Source of the DNA: Sphingobium sp. | GTDB lineage: Bacteria; Pseudomonadota; Alphaproteobacteria; Sphingomonadales; Sphingomonadaceae | Reading direction: 5' to 3' | Assembly: GCA_022652485.1 (NCBI GenBank) | Contig: JALCRK010000003.1 | Span: 99,798 to 134,802, forward strand | DNA length: 35,005 nt | Shown: positions 26,329 to 35,005 of the stretch, one piece after another | Numbering within the stretch: the first letter of the stretch is position 1 | Layout of the letters: every line of letters starts with the position of its first letter | Notes under the pieces: model-generated | Seen by the model: only the letters and a program-made list of their open reading frames with translations | Databases searched by the model: none | What the model was told of the DNA's origin: nothing | Made by a program: the position numbers and the translations under genes

Positions 26329-27723
26329 TTAATAAGCCCGGTCGTGCACCAGTACCGCGACCGTCGCCAGCAGAATGCGGATGTCGCGGATCACCGACCA
26401 GTCCGTGACATATTCGAGGTCCGATTGCAGGCGGAGCAGCAGGTCTTCGTGCGCATCTGTCGTGCCGCGATGGCCGCGCACCTGCGCGAGGCCCGTGATG
26501 CCGGGCTTGATGCAGTGCCGCGCCCAGTAGCGCTTGTCCACCTCCCAGTAGAGCGCGTCCGCCGCCTTGGCGCCCGCCGCGTGAGGACGCGGACCAACGA
26601 TGCTCATGTCTCCCTTCAACACATTGAAAAGCTGCGGCAATTCATCGATGCTCGTCTTGCGGATGAATGCGCCGATGGGCGTGATGCGTGGGTCATCCTT
26701 CTGGGTGAGCTGGCTGGCGCTGTGATCGGACATCTCGGCGCGCATCGAACGGAACTTGAAGATCTCGAACGGGCGGGCGTCCTTGCCGAGCCGCGCCTGC
26801 CGGAACAATATGGGGCCGGGGCTGGTCAGCTTCACCGCGAGCGCGGTCGCCACCAGCACCGGCGAGAGCAGGACGATGGCGGCGAGCGAAATGACGACAT
26901 CGAACAGGCGCTTGATGATGCGCTGGCGGAAATCGAGCGGCCCACCCGCCACGATCAGCGTCGGCTGATACTGGAAGGTGCCGCCGCGCACCGGGGCGAA
27001 CCGGGCCATTTCCGGCACCAGGATCTCGCCGCGCGCGGAAAGCGACTTCAGGGCAATGCTCCAGTCCTCGATCCGCTCGCTCGGGCAGGCGACGACCACA
27101 TGCTCCGCTCCGCCGACAGCGCGGGCCAGCTTTTCGGCCATTTTCGCATTGTGGCGGGTGGGATCTATGCCGAGCTTGCGGGCATCGATCACCGCCATGT
27201 GCGCCGGGATACGGGGCAGCTCGACGCCATCGGCGATGAACATCTCGACCCGCGGCACCGCGCCCAGGATACGCCGCGACAGCGCCGTCATGCCATAGCG
27301 GCACGCCACCAGCCCGAAGACCGAATTGACGCAGCCGACAAGGAAGGTGAGGCGCGAGATCTGCTCGCCGATCTTGGCGAGGAAGATGATGAGGAGGGTG
27401 AGCATCGCGGCCTGGATGAAGGCGAGCAGCGCGTGAGCCGCGCTCGTTTGCGCCTTGCCGAGCATCTTGAGGCCATAGGCTCCGCTGTTGATCGCGAGGA
27501 GCGCATAAATCGGCCCCATCACCGCGAAGATGACGATGCCGTGCGGCTTTTCCGGCTCACCCATCGGGGAACCGAGCACGACCCAGTTGGCCAGCACGAA
27601 ACTGCCCAGCATCGCCCACATATCGAGCACGATGCCGAGCAGATAGAGCCGCAGCCGCGCGCTTTCCTTGCTGACGGGCGCGGCCGGCTGAGATTCCAGG
27701 CGCTGGGAACGGGCAATCGACAT
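26329..27723 (-). CDS. Undecaprenyl-phosphate sugar phosphotransferase (WcaJ/WbaP family)
   Basis: This 464-residue full-length priming enzyme has a short cytosolic start, four to five helices (about 28-150), a linker with a CoA/Rossmann-like segment, and the catalytic sugar-transferase domain. That domain begins [20 protein letters not shown] (about 268-287) and continues with [31 protein letters not shown] and [12 protein letters not shown]. The family puts glucose- or galactose-1-phosphate on undecaprenyl phosphate at the cytoplasmic face; glucose is the usual substrate of sphingan SpsB/GelB, to which this architecture corresponds. It starts the operon 27723-20558 and resembles the partial gene at 2-343. 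Confidence 0.93.
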   Translation of the reverse strand: MSIARSQRLESQPAAPVSKESARLRLYLLGIVLDMWAMLGSFVLANWVVLGSPMGEPEKPHGIVIFAVMGPIYALLAINSGAYGLKMLGKAQTSAAHALLAFIQAAMLTLLIIFLAKIGEQISRLTFLVGCVNSVFGLVACRYGMTALSRRILGAVPRVEMFIADGVELPRIPAHMAVIDARKLGIDPTRHNAKMAEKLARAVGGAEHVVVACPSERIEDWSIALKSLSARGEILVPEMARFAPVRGGTFQYQPTLIVAGGPLDFRQRIIKRLFDVVISLAAIVLLSPVLVATALAVKLTSPGPILFRQARLGKDARPFEIFKFRSMRAEMSDHSASQLTQKDDPRITPIGAFIRKTSIDELPQLFNVLKGDMSIVGPRPHAAGAKAADALYWEVDKRYWARHCIKPGITGLAQVRGHRGTTDAHEDLLLRLQSDLEYVTDWSVIRDIRILLATVAVLVHDRAY

Positions 27724-27786
27724 TCGGGAATCCTGCTATCGTTGCGCGCCCTTTACACCAGCCATGTTACTGCTCAAAGAGGCTGC

Positions 27787-28833
27787 ATGATTTTCCGTCA
27801 GTCTTTTCGGGCCTTGCGGTGGCTTGCGTTCCCCTGGTGGACCGCGCAGCTGTTCACCGGCGCGAAATCCTTCCGCGACAATCCGCTGATCGGCTCGAAA
27901 CGCCTGAACCGGCTGGGCCTGCACCGCTGGCGCGTGCGGGCGACGCACTGGCTGGCGGCGCGGCGGCGCGCGAAGCTGGGCAAGCGCCTCAGCGCGGAGG
28001 ACAGGGCGCAGTTCGCGCGGCAGGGCTATGTGCTGGTGCGCGATTTTCTGCCGCGCGAGGAGTTCGAATCGCTGCGCGAAGCGTTGCTCGCGCGCCTGTC
28101 GCCCGCGAGGGAAATGGTGCAGGGAGATGCGATTACCCGGCGCATCGCGATCGACGCCGCGATGCTGCGTGACATCCCCGCGCTGAAAAAGCTGCTCCAG
28201 ATGCCGCGCTGGTCCGCGCTGATGCGCTATGTGTCGAGCTTCGACATCGAGCCGCTTTATTATATCCAGACGATCCTCACCCATCGCTACGATGCGCCCC
28301 CCGACCCGCAGCTTCACCTTCATGCGGATACCTTCCACCCCACGATGAAGGCTTGGTTTTTCCTGACCGATGTGGGGAAGGAGGATGGCCCGCTGACCTA
28401 TGTCGACGGGTCGCACCGGCTGACGAAGGAGCGGCTGGAATGGGAGCACGGCCGCGCCCTGCAGGCACCAGAGAACGTGGACTTCCTCTCGGCCCGAGGC
28501 TCTATGCGGATCGAGCCGGAGGAGCTTCCCGCGCTCGGCCTGCCGCCTGCCACGCGCTTTGCCGTACCCGCAAACACGCTGGCGGTGGTCGATACCTGCG
28601 GATTTCATGCGCGCGGCGGAACCTTTCAGCCCGCAATGCGTATCGAGATCTGGGCCTATAGCCGTCGCAACCCTTTTCTGTTCTGGTCCGGATTGGATGT
28701 ATTGAGCCTGCCGGGGCTGGCGGAACGGCGGATTGCGCTGTTATGGGGGTTGAGGGACCGATTGAAGCGCTGGGTTGGCCAGCCGTGGAGACCGGTGGGG
28801 AATATTACGGCGGATCATGACGGGCGAGTATGA
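27787..28833 (+). CDS. Phytanoyl-CoA dioxygenase (PhyH)-like protein
   Basis: This 348-residue protein is of the Fe(II)/2-oxoglutarate oxygenase fold. HLHADTFHP carries the metal pair His179-x-Asp181; the distal metal His is His274 in CGFHARGG, and Arg285 in MRIEIWAYSR can bind 2-oxoglutarate. Lys/Arg-rich residues 45-75 precede the domain. The start is the ATG at 27787; a much longer in-frame opening upstream lies antisense to the priming transferase and is not coding. It overlaps the KpsC-like gene by 17 bases, so it is part of that operon. It probably hydroxylates a lipid or sugar; a role in modifying the capsule anchor is only a guess. Confidence 0.82.
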   Translation: MIFRQSFRALRWLAFPWWTAQLFTGAKSFRDNPLIGSKRLNRLGLHRWRVRATHWLAARRRAKLGKRLSAEDRAQFARQGYVLVRDFLPREEFESLREALLARLSPAREMVQGDAITRRIAIDAAMLRDIPALKKLLQMPRWSALMRYVSSFDIEPLYYIQTILTHRYDAPPDPQLHLHADTFHPTMKAWFFLTDVGKEDGPLTYVDGSHRLTKERLEWEHGRALQAPENVDFLSARGSMRIEPEELPALGLPPATRFAVPANTLAVVDTCGFHARGGTFQPAMRIEIWAYSRRNPFLFWSGLDVLSLPGLAERRIALLWGLRDRLKRWVGQPWRPVGNITADHDGRV

Positions 28834-30511
28834 CACCGACCTCTTGCTGCGCGTGCCGCCTTTTCCGGGCAAGCGCACAGGAGGGATGACCGGATCCCGG
28901 CCACGATCGACCCTGGACCGGGCTTCCTTATCCGAAATTCTCGAAGGACTGCGCAGCGCGCGGGTCGGCGGCACATATTGGGCGCGCCAGCCGATATTGC
29001 CCCCTGCCCCATACATAGTGCTGCGGGCGAATAGCACTGCGCAGGCGGCGGAGATGCTGGCACAGGCGCAGCGGCGACAGGACACGCCCGGCCTGATGCT
29101 CTGGTTGCCGCAGGGCATTGCTCTTGAGGAGGCGCCGGAGGGCTGTGTCGTCGTCCTCGGCGACGCCGATCCGTGGCATATGCTCTCGGGAGCCACCGCG
29201 CTCTGGGCAGACGGCGAGGACGAGGCGGCCTTCATCGCGGCGGTGCTCGGCGTTAGGCTGCGGCTTTTCGGCACCGAGAGGCGCTTTGCTCCGTTGGCCG
29301 AGGGGGGCACCGAGGCGCTGGAGATCATCGCGCGGCAGCTTCTGCTCGAACCGGACTGGACCGATCCCTTCACCGGCGCGCCATGCCCGGTCGAACGCAT
29401 CATTGGCTATTGCGCCGAGTGGCGGCGGCTGATCGATGCCAACCGGCCCATCGCGGCGGCGTTCGGCTTTGGCGAGTGGAAGAAAGAAACCGTCGACGCA
29501 TTGCTGTGGGGCGGAACGCAAGCCCATACCGCGTTCATGCCCGCAAAGCCCGACCGGCTGGACACGCTGCCGCCGGATGCCGCGGTCGCGTTGTGGAAAG
29601 CCCGCGTGCCCGCGCCGTTCCTCGCCGCCTGCGAGGCTTCGCCGCATCCCGTCCATGAGGTCGAGGACGGCTTCATCCGCTCTGTCGGGCTGGGCGCCGA
29701 TTGTGTCCCTCCGCTCTCGATCATCGTCGACCCGGTGGGGGTGCATTATGACCCCTCCGGGCCAAGCGGACTCGAAAATCTGCTGGCGCAGCACACGTTC
29801 GCGCCGGAGCTGCTCGAACGCGCCCGGCAGTTGCGCGCGCTGATCCTCGAAAGCCGGATCAGCAAATATGGCATCGATGAAACAGGCCCGCTGCCCCGCC
29901 CCGGCGGCGCGCGCACGCACATCTTGGTGACGGGCCAGGTGGAGGACGATCGCTCGGTCCTCGCAGGAGGCGGCGACGTGCGCGGCAATCTCGATCTGCT
30001 GCGCCGCGCCCGCGAAGCCGAGCCAGAGGCCTTCATACTCTACAAACCCCATCCCGATGTTCTGGCGGGGCATCGCAAGGGCCAAGTGCCCAACGCCGAT
30101 GCGCTCCATTATGCCGATGCGATCGTTGGCGACCAGCCCATCTCCGCCCTGCTCGATATGGTGGACGGGGTGCATGTCATCACCTCGCTGGCGGGGTTCG
30201 AGGGGCTACTGCGCGGCAAGCGGGTGAGCACCCACGGCACGCCCTTTTACGCGGGCTGGGGGCTGACCACCGACCTCGGGGCCATACCGGACCGGCGCGG
30301 GCGCCAGCGCACACTCGACGAGCTGGTCGCCGCCACGCTGCTGCTCTATCCGCGCTATCTCGATCCCGACACCGGGCTGCCCTGCCCGCCCGAGATCCTG
30401 ATCGAACGTCTGCGCTCCGGCACGCGGCGGGAAAATACCCCGCTGGTCATGCTGCGCCGCGCACAAGGAAATTTACGGCGGCTGTTTTCTGGCCTAGGAT
30501 TGCGTGCATGA
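28817..30511 (+). CDS. kpsC: KpsC/LipA-like capsule Kdo transferase with shortened first domain
   Basis: This 564-residue protein has one intact KpsC module in the second half: AFGFGEWK (215-222), EVEDGFIRSVGLG (281-293), ILYKPHPDVLAG (407-418), HVITSLAGFEGLLRGKRV (453-470) and FYAGWG (477-482). The module ends with LLLYPRYLDPDTGLPCP at 508-524. Residues 1-200 look like a reduced copy of the same module: LLLEPDWTDPFTGAPCP at 175-191 mirrors the C-terminal sequence, but the EDGFxRS and KPHPD motifs are absent there. KpsC normally has two Kdo-transferring modules (GT99 and GT107) that build the beta-Kdo linker of capsules. Here only one can be active. It is followed by KpsS with an ATGA overlap. 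The ATG at 28817 is favoured. Confidence 0.86.
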   Translation: MTGEYDTDLLLRVPPFPGKRTGGMTGSRPRSTLDRASLSEILEGLRSARVGGTYWARQPILPPAPYIVLRANSTAQAAEMLAQAQRRQDTPGLMLWLPQGIALEEAPEGCVVVLGDADPWHMLSGATALWADGEDEAAFIAAVLGVRLRLFGTERRFAPLAEGGTEALEIIARQLLLEPDWTDPFTGAPCPVERIIGYCAEWRRLIDANRPIAAAFGFGEWKKETVDALLWGGTQAHTAFMPAKPDRLDTLPPDAAVALWKARVPAPFLAACEASPHPVHEVEDGFIRSVGLGADCVPPLSIIVDPVGVHYDPSGPSGLENLLAQHTFAPELLERARQLRALILESRISKYGIDETGPLPRPGGARTHILVTGQVEDDRSVLAGGGDVRGNLDLLRRAREAEPEAFILYKPHPDVLAGHRKGQVPNADALHYADAIVGDQPISALLDMVDGVHVITSLAGFEGLLRGKRVSTHGTPFYAGWGLTTDLGAIPDRRGRQRTLDELVAATLLLYPRYLDPDTGLPCPPEILIERLRSGTRRENTPLVMLRRAQGNLRRLFSGLGLRA

Positions 30512-31818
30512 AGAATTTCAGTTTCGCCAAACGACGCTTTCTGTTTCTTCAGGGACCGCCCGGCCCCTTTTTCTGGCTTCTGGCGCAGGAGCTGGAGCAG
30601 CGCGGGCATCCTGTCTTCCGGATCAATTTCAACGGCGGCGACCGGCGCGACTGGCCCGGCGAGGCCGTCAACTATCGCGGCAGCCGGACGAACTGGAATC
30701 GCTATATCGACCGCTTCATCCGCGACAACAAGATTACGGACATCCTGCTCTTTGGCGATTGCCGCCCGCTTCACATGGCCGCGCACGGAATGGCGAAGCT
30801 GCGCGGCATCAACATCCACGTGTTCGAGGAAGGCTATATCCGTCCGCACTGGGTGACGATGGAGCCGGATGGCGTGAACGGCTATTCGACCCTGACGCGC
30901 GATCCGGCGGTGCTGATCGATCAGGCGGCCCATCTGCCTCCGATCCCTCCCGTTATCGAGATCAGCTCCAGCTTCAAGCGGCGGATGCGGGATGCGCTGC
31001 GATATTATCTGGCGGACTGGTTCAACCGCTGGCGCTACCCGCATTATCTGTCGCATCGCCACGGCTATCTGGTTATCGAGGCGCTGGGCTGGGGCGCGAA
31101 ATATCTGCGGCAAGCCCTGCATGGCAACCGCGACGCCGAGGCATTGGCGCGGGTTGGGGAAATGCCCTATTTCCTCTTTCCGCTGCAACTGAACTCCGAC
31201 TTCCAGATCCGCGAGCACTCCCCTTTCTCCAGCATGTACGATGCGGTGCTCTATGTGCTGGAAAGTTTCACGCACCAGTCTCCAGAGCGCACTATGCTGG
31301 TCATCAAGGAGCACCCGCTCGATTGCCAGATCCGCAGCTGGCGGCGCTTCATCGCGCATCACGCGCGCAGGCTCGGCATCGAGGACCGGGTGGTGCACAT
31401 CGCTGACGGCGATCTTCAGGCGCTGGCGGAGGGCAGCGCCGGGCTGGTGACGGTCAACAGCACATCCGGCACTCTCGGCCTTTGCGCGGGCGTTCCCGTG
31501 TTCGTGCTGGGCACCGCGATATACGACATTCCGGGGATCACGCATCAAGGCGTGCTGGACGAGTTCTGGCGCGCGCCGCAGCCTCCGCAGCGCAAGGTGT
31601 ATGACGCGTTCCAGCGCGTGCTCCATGCCCGCTGCCTTATCTCCGGCGGCTTTGCCAGCGAGTCGGCGATCAAGACGCTGATCCGCTCCACCCTGATCCG
31701 GCTGTTCGAAGACCCCGCGCACATGCCGATGCGCGTGGTCCCCGCTTCCCCGTCAGGGCTTCACGCCGCGGCAGAGGTTTTTACCTCCGCCTCCAGCTCA
31801 GGCTCTGCGAGCGGCTGA
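30508..31818 (+). CDS. kpsS: KpsS/LipB-like capsule biosynthesis protein
   Basis: This 436-residue protein contains the KpsS (Capsule_synth) pattern. It starts with [19 protein letters not shown] (about 11-29), continues with FGDCRPLH and [14 protein letters not shown], then VIKEHPLD and [16 protein letters not shown], followed by [13 protein letters not shown]. KpsS adds the first beta-Kdo to the lipid terminus (phosphatidylglycerol in group 2 capsules), and KpsC extends it. It starts within the kpsC stop (ATGA). Its last 58 bases overlap the ahpF 3' end on the other strand. No kpsMT or kpsDE genes accompany the pair in the window. Confidence 0.88.
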   Translation: MKNFSFAKRRFLFLQGPPGPFFWLLAQELEQRGHPVFRINFNGGDRRDWPGEAVNYRGSRTNWNRYIDRFIRDNKITDILLFGDCRPLHMAAHGMAKLRGINIHVFEEGYIRPHWVTMEPDGVNGYSTLTRDPAVLIDQAAHLPPIPPVIEISSSFKRRMRDALRYYLADWFNRWRYPHYLSHRHGYLVIEALGWGAKYLRQALHGNRDAEALARVGEMPYFLFPLQLNSDFQIREHSPFSSMYDAVLYVLESFTHQSPERTMLVIKEHPLDCQIRSWRRFIAHHARRLGIEDRVVHIADGDLQALAEGSAGLVTVNSTSGTLGLCAGVPVFVLGTAIYDIPGITHQGVLDEFWRAPQPPQRKVYDAFQRVLHARCLISGGFASESAIKTLIRSTLIRLFEDPAHMPMRVVPASPSGLHAAAEVFTSASSSGSASG

Positions 31819-33365
31819 CGGATCAGATAATCGAAGGCCGATAGCGCGGCGGTTGCGCCGCCCCCCATCGCGATGACGATCTGCTTGTAGGGCGTGGTCG
31901 TCGCGTCTCCGGCCGCGAACACGCCTGGAACCGATGTCGCCCCGCGCGCATCCACCTCGATCTCGCCGCGCGGCGAGAGGGCAATATCGCCATCGAGCCA
32001 CTCGCTATTGGGCACGAGACCGATCTGGACGAAGATGCCGTCCAGATCGACAAGGTTCTCCTCCTCGGTCACGCGATCGCGATAGCGCAGGCCGATCACC
32101 TTCTCGCCGTCGCCCAGCACCTCGGTCGAAAGCGCCGAAACGATGATGGTGACATTGGGCAGGCTACGGAGCCTCGCCTGCAATACGGCATCCGCCCGAA
32201 GCTGGCTGTCGAATTCGATCAGCGTGACATGGGCGACAATGCCGGCAAGATCGATCGCCGCCTCGACGCCGCTGTTGCCGCCACCGATGACCGCAACCCG
32301 CTTGCCCTTGAACAGCGGCCCATCGCAATGCGGGCAATACGCGACGCCCCGATTGCGATACTCTTCCTCGCCAGGCACGCCCATCTGCCGCCAGCGCGCG
32401 CCGGTGGAGAGGATGACGGTGCGCGCCCTGAGGCTCGCGCCACTTTCCAGCTCGACGCCGATCAAGCCGCCCGGTTGCGCGGCAGGCACCAGCTTTTTGG
32501 CGCGCTGAAGGTTCATGACATCAACGCCATTGTCCTTCACATGGCCTTCCAGCGCGGAGGCGAGCTTCGGCCCCTCGGTATAGGGCACGGAGATGAAATT
32601 CTCGATCCCCATCGTATCCAGCACCTGGCCGCCGAAACGCTCCGCCGCCACGCCGACGCGGATGCCCTTGCGCGCGGCATAGATCGCCGCTGCCGCACCG
32701 GCAGGCCCGCCGCCGACGATCAGCACATCGAACGGCTCCTTCGCCGCGATCTTTTCCGCCGCTCTTTCAACCGCGCCGGTATCCAGCTTCGCGACGATCT
32801 GCTCCAGCTCCATGCGACCGGAGGCGAACATCTCGCCGTTGAGATAGACCGTCGGCACCGCCATCACCTTGCGGGCGTCAACCTCGTCCTTGAACAGCGC
32901 GCCATCGATCGCCGTATGGCTGATACGCGGGTTGAGCACCGCCATAAGGTTCAGTGCCTGCACGACATCCGGGCAGTTCTGGCACGACAGCGAGAAATAG
33001 GTCTCGAACACATAGTCGCCATCCAGCGTCCGCACCTGATCGAGCAGCTCCTGCGCCGCCTTGGACGGATGGCCGCCCACCTGCAGCAGCGCCAGCACCA
33101 GCGAGGTGAATTCATGGCCGAGCGGGATGCCCGCAAATGTGACACCGATGTCCGTGCCTGTACGGCGGATCAGGAAGGAGGGCTTGCGCGGATCCGTCCC
33201 GGTTCGGGATACGCTCACCTTGTCGGACAAGGCAGCGATCTCGTCGAGCAATTCGGCCAGCTCCGCCGATTTCGCGCCTTCATCCAGCGATGCGACCAGT
33301 TCGATCGGCTCGCGGATGTTGACGAGATAAGCCTTGAGCTGCTCCTTCATCGAAGATTCTAGCAT
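31761..33365 (-). CDS. ahpF: Alkyl hydroperoxide reductase subunit F
   Basis: This 534-residue flavoprotein disulfide reductase recycles AhpC with NADH. It has an N-terminal thioredoxin-like domain with Cys128/Cys131 (CQNC), an FAD-binding [19 protein letters not shown] (216-234), and the redox-active CPHCDG (Cys344/Cys347) followed by the NADH-binding [17 protein letters not shown]. It continues to a typical C-terminus with [10 protein letters not shown]. The ATG at 33365 has an ideal GGAGGA ribosome-binding site; an in-frame start further upstream at 33416 is not supported. It lies downstream of ahpC with a hairpin-bearing gap between them. Confidence 0.97.
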   Translation of the reverse strand: MLESSMKEQLKAYLVNIREPIELVASLDEGAKSAELAELLDEIAALSDKVSVSRTGTDPRKPSFLIRRTGTDIGVTFAGIPLGHEFTSLVLALLQVGGHPSKAAQELLDQVRTLDGDYVFETYFSLSCQNCPDVVQALNLMAVLNPRISHTAIDGALFKDEVDARKVMAVPTVYLNGEMFASGRMELEQIVAKLDTGAVERAAEKIAAKEPFDVLIVGGGPAGAAAAIYAARKGIRVGVAAERFGGQVLDTMGIENFISVPYTEGPKLASALEGHVKDNGVDVMNLQRAKKLVPAAQPGGLIGVELESGASLRARTVILSTGARWRQMGVPGEEEYRNRGVAYCPHCDGPLFKGKRVAVIGGGNSGVEAAIDLAGIVAHVTLIEFDSQLRADAVLQARLRSLPNVTIIVSALSTEVLGDGEKVIGLRYRDRVTEEENLVDLDGIFVQIGLVPNSEWLDGDIALSPRGEIEVDARGATSVPGVFAAGDATTTPYKQIVIAMGGGATAALSAFDYLIRQPLAEPELEAEVKTSAAA

Positions 33366-33398
33366 GGTTCCTCCTTCACCCCTGCGGGCGCACGTTGC

Positions 33399-33449
33399 CG
33401 TCTGCCGCCCCGACATCTCTTGGGGAAGCGATGCCGGTGGCGGCAGACG
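33399..33449 (-). promoter_or_regulatory. Inverted repeat in the ahpC-ahpF gap
   Basis: CGTCTGCCGCC (33399-33409) and GGCGGCAGACG (33439-33449) form a perfect 11-pair stem with a 29-base loop. It lies between the ahpC stop (33494) and the ahpF start (33365) on the transcribed strand. No T-run follows, so it is less likely a strong terminator than a 3' stabiliser or attenuator giving more AhpC than AhpF, which is the usual ratio of these proteins. Confidence 0.6.
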
Positions 33450-33493
33450 ACGAATGGGCGGCGCCGCACCGACGCCGCAGCTCTATTATGGCG

Positions 33494-34060
33494 TCAGATC
33501 TTGCCGACGAGATCCAGCGACGGAGCCAGGGTCTTCTCGCCCTCCTCCCACTTCGCCGGGCACACTTCGCCGGGGTGAGACGCGACATATTGCGCGGCCT
33601 TCACCTTGCGCAGCAGTTCGGCAGCATTGCGGCCCACACCCTCGCTGGTGATCTCCATCACCTGGATGATGCCCTGCGGATCGACCACGAAGGTGCCACG
33701 GTCAGCGAGGCCGACGCCGGGGCGCATACAGTCGAAATTGTTGGTCACGGTGCCCGAGGGATCGCCGATCATCGTGTACTTGATCTTGCCGATCGCCGGC
33801 GAGGTGTCATGCCAGGCCTTGTGGCTGAAATGGGTGTCGGTCGACACCGCGTAGATCTCGACGCCCAGCTTCTGGAAATCGGCATACAGATCGGCCAGAT
33901 CCTCAAGCTCGGTCGGGCAAACGAAGGTGAAGTCCGCCGGATAAAAGAAGAAGACCGCCCAGCCGGCCGCCTTCACGTCCGCATCGGTCACGGTGATGAA
34001 CTTGCCGTCCTTGAGCGCGGTAGCGGTAAAGGGTTTGATCTCGGTGTTGATGACAGCCAT
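33494..34060 (-). CDS. ahpC: Peroxiredoxin AhpC
   Basis: This 188-residue typical 2-Cys peroxiredoxin reduces peroxides and is recycled by AhpF. The peroxidatic Cys48 is in [16 protein letters not shown] (40-55) and the resolving Cys167 in [10 protein letters not shown]; Cys positions and length match E. coli AhpC. The ATG at 34060 follows a GGAGA site; the frame continues to 34072 without a better start. Two-gene operon with ahpF. The promoter should lie in the 270-base gap 34061-34331 and would be expected to answer to peroxide (OxyR), but I see no convincing operator there. Confidence 0.97.
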   Translation of the reverse strand: MAVINTEIKPFTATALKDGKFITVTDADVKAAGWAVFFFYPADFTFVCPTELEDLADLYADFQKLGVEIYAVSTDTHFSHKAWHDTSPAIGKIKYTMIGDPSGTVTNNFDCMRPGVGLADRGTFVVDPQGIIQVMEITSEGVGRNAAELLRKVKAAQYVASHPGEVCPAKWEEGEKTLAPSLDLVGKI

Positions 34061-34331
34061 TCTGGTCTCCATTGCTTGGTGTGTGAACTGATGAGGCCGC
34101 GTAGTACCAGCGGAACGCTCAGCGGTAAAATTACTTTTATCGGCGACATTGATTGAGAAAAGCGATTAAACGGAAAATGGTCCGTGAGCGGTCGTCCATA
34201 GGGCGCTGGCGACAGGCCAACCCTATCGGGCTTCGTAACAACGAATGAAATGATCCCGATCAAATGCGGTTAGCCCAACCATGCATTTTTGGCTGGACGC
34301 CACACGCCGCTTGCCGCATGGAGACACCCGC

Positions 34332-34407
<76 letters not shown>

Positions 34408-34506
34408 TGTTTTCAATCACTTGGATGGCACACACGTCCCATTGTTCTTGATCGGGGTCCCAATGGGGGATCAGAGTGAGCCTGGATAACACCGATCTTA
34501 ACGTGT

Positions 34507-34872
34507 TTAGTCCCGGCATTTGGTGGTGCGAGTGGCCGCAAACTGGTCATAGGCTTCGACTGCCTGGGCAGCATACATGAGGCTGGGTCCGGCGCCCATG
34601 TAGAGAGCCATACCCATGACCTCCATGACTTCCTCACGGGTTGCGCCGTGCTTCACAGCTGCTTGCGAGTGGAAGGCGACGCAGCCATCGCAGCGGATCG
34701 CGACCGATATGGCGAGCGCGATCAATTCCTTGGTCTTGGTGTCGAGGACGCCTTCTTCAGTCGCCGCTTTGGCCATGGCCGAGAAAGCCTTGGTGACTTC
34801 GGGCGAACCAAGGCGCACTTCCTTGATCGCGGTCGACAGCTCACCCGCCATTGCCTGCCAGTCCTTGTGCAT
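34507..34872 (-). CDS. AhpD-like/carboxymuconolactone decarboxylase family protein
   Basis: This 121-residue helical protein carries the AhpD-type redox motif CDGCVAFHSQAAVKHG, with Cys61, Cys64 and His68. Such proteins reduce peroxidases or act on hydroperoxides, so a role beside ahpC/ahpF is plausible, although its sequence is closer to the small CMD-type proteins than to classic AhpD. The ATG at 34872 has an AGGAGA site 6 bases upstream; the longer frame to 34941 is ignored. The ribosome-binding site overlaps the stop codon of the truncated transposase upstream. Confidence 0.88.
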   Translation of the reverse strand: MHKDWQAMAGELSTAIKEVRLGSPEVTKAFSAMAKAATEEGVLDTKTKELIALAISVAIRCDGCVAFHSQAAVKHGATREEVMEVMGMALYMGAGPSLMYAAQAVEAYDQFAATRTTKCRD

Positions 34873-34882
34873 TGATGTTCTC

Positions 34883-35005
34883 CTATGATGATTGTCCAGC
34901 AGCAAGTGTTGGTTCACTGCGGCTGAAGGTTGTGAAGTCACTGAACACCCATCCGTTTTTCAGGGTATCGTAGATGATGGAGAGCAGCTTTCGGGCGGTG
35001 GCGAT
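34883..35005 (-). CDS. Transposase, C-terminal fragment (IS110-like), start outside window
   Basis: The reverse strand is open from the window edge for 40 codons, beginning IATARKLLSIIYDTLKNGW and ending at a TAG (34883-34885). The ARKLL-IIY-TLK-G pattern is what the C-terminal tail of IS110-type transposases looks like to me, but the fragment is too short for certainty. IS110 elements lack terminal inverted repeats, so no boundary can be marked; the stop lies inside the ribosome-binding site of the AhpD-like gene. It suggests an insertion sequence just beyond the edge. Confidence 0.5.
   Translation of the reverse strand: MATARKLLSIIYDTLKNGWVFSDFTTFSRSEPTLAAGQSS

Noticed and set aside
26344..27786. 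Very long in-frame opening upstream of the PhyH-like gene, reading antisense to the priming transferase.
   Set aside because: High-GC codon bias makes long shadow frames; the translation is rich in Arg/His/Asp without domain motifs, and the family start is at 27787.
34061..34331. Possible OxyR operator or other regulatory site upstream of ahpC.
   Set aside because: AT-rich stretches occur, but no sequence fits the tandem ATAG/CTAT OxyR pattern well enough.
34438..34473. Interleaved inverted repeats after the tRNA (CCCATTG/CAATGGG and TGATC/GATCA) that could form a pseudoknot or mark an insertion remnant.
   Set aside because: Stems are only 7 and 5 bases, interleaving can occur by chance, and no neighbouring gene points to an RNA regulator.

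Overview
The window is about 35 kb of high-GC DNA and reads as an exopolysaccharide/capsule biosynthesis region from an alphaproteobacterium, most likely a sphingomonad (Sphingomonas, Sphingobium, Novosphingobium or a relative). That assignment rests on protein style and synteny and was not checked by any search. The main clues are an Alg14/Alg13-like fused glycosyltransferase of the type found in sphingan (gellan/welan) clusters, an rmlACBD block beside a PrtD-type ABC transporter as in sphingan loci, an exosortase/EpsI pair with a small membrane accessory protein resembling the sphingomonad XrtV set, and many ATGA or GTGA gene overlaps.

Layout. Positions 2-343 (+) hold the 3' end of a priming sugar-phosphate transferase. 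Positions 347-1369 (-) encode the Alg14/Alg13-like glycosyltransferase. Positions 1530-8443 (+) form a seven-gene operon for the export machine: EpsD-like lipoprotein, outer-membrane beta-barrel, Wza/EpsE-like export protein, EpsF-like chain-length protein, an EpsG-like P-loop protein that has lost its Walker A lysine, an exosortase and EpsI. Positions 8528-12420 (-) encode an AAA ATPase, a hexapeptide acyltransferase and two GT2 enzymes. Positions 12617-12856 (-) hold the small XrtV-type accessory protein. Positions 13048-14364 (+) encode a Wzx-type flippase. Positions 14421-20088 (-) hold rmlB, rmlD, rmlC and rmlA (dTDP-L-rhamnose synthesis), the ABC transporter and an acyltransferase; a second small acyltransferase is divergent at 20142-20564 (+).

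Positions 20558-27723 (-) form a second polysaccharide operon: a complete priming transferase, a methyltransferase, a second flippase, a GT4, an FkbM methyltransferase and a polytopic GT-C/Wzy-like membrane protein. Positions 27787-31818 (+) encode a phytanoyl-CoA dioxygenase-like enzyme followed by KpsC-like and KpsS-like proteins. The KpsC-like protein has an intact C-terminal module and a shortened N-terminal one.

After 31818 the content becomes housekeeping: ahpF and ahpC (peroxide defence, -), tRNA-Thr(TGT), an AhpD/carboxymuconolactone-decarboxylase-like gene (-), and at the edge the last 40 codons of what looks like a transposase.

Functionally, the parts add up to making a rhamnose-containing polymer: a lipid-linked first sugar (two alternative primers), glycosyl transfer by GT28/GT2/GT4 enzymes, decoration (acylation, methylation), flipping (two flippases) and export through EpsE/EpsF with EpsD and the barrel. 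The exosortase module has no recognisable sorting substrate in the window. No stretch longer than about 300 bases lacks a gene; the longest non-coding gap is about 270 bases, between ahpC and the tRNA.
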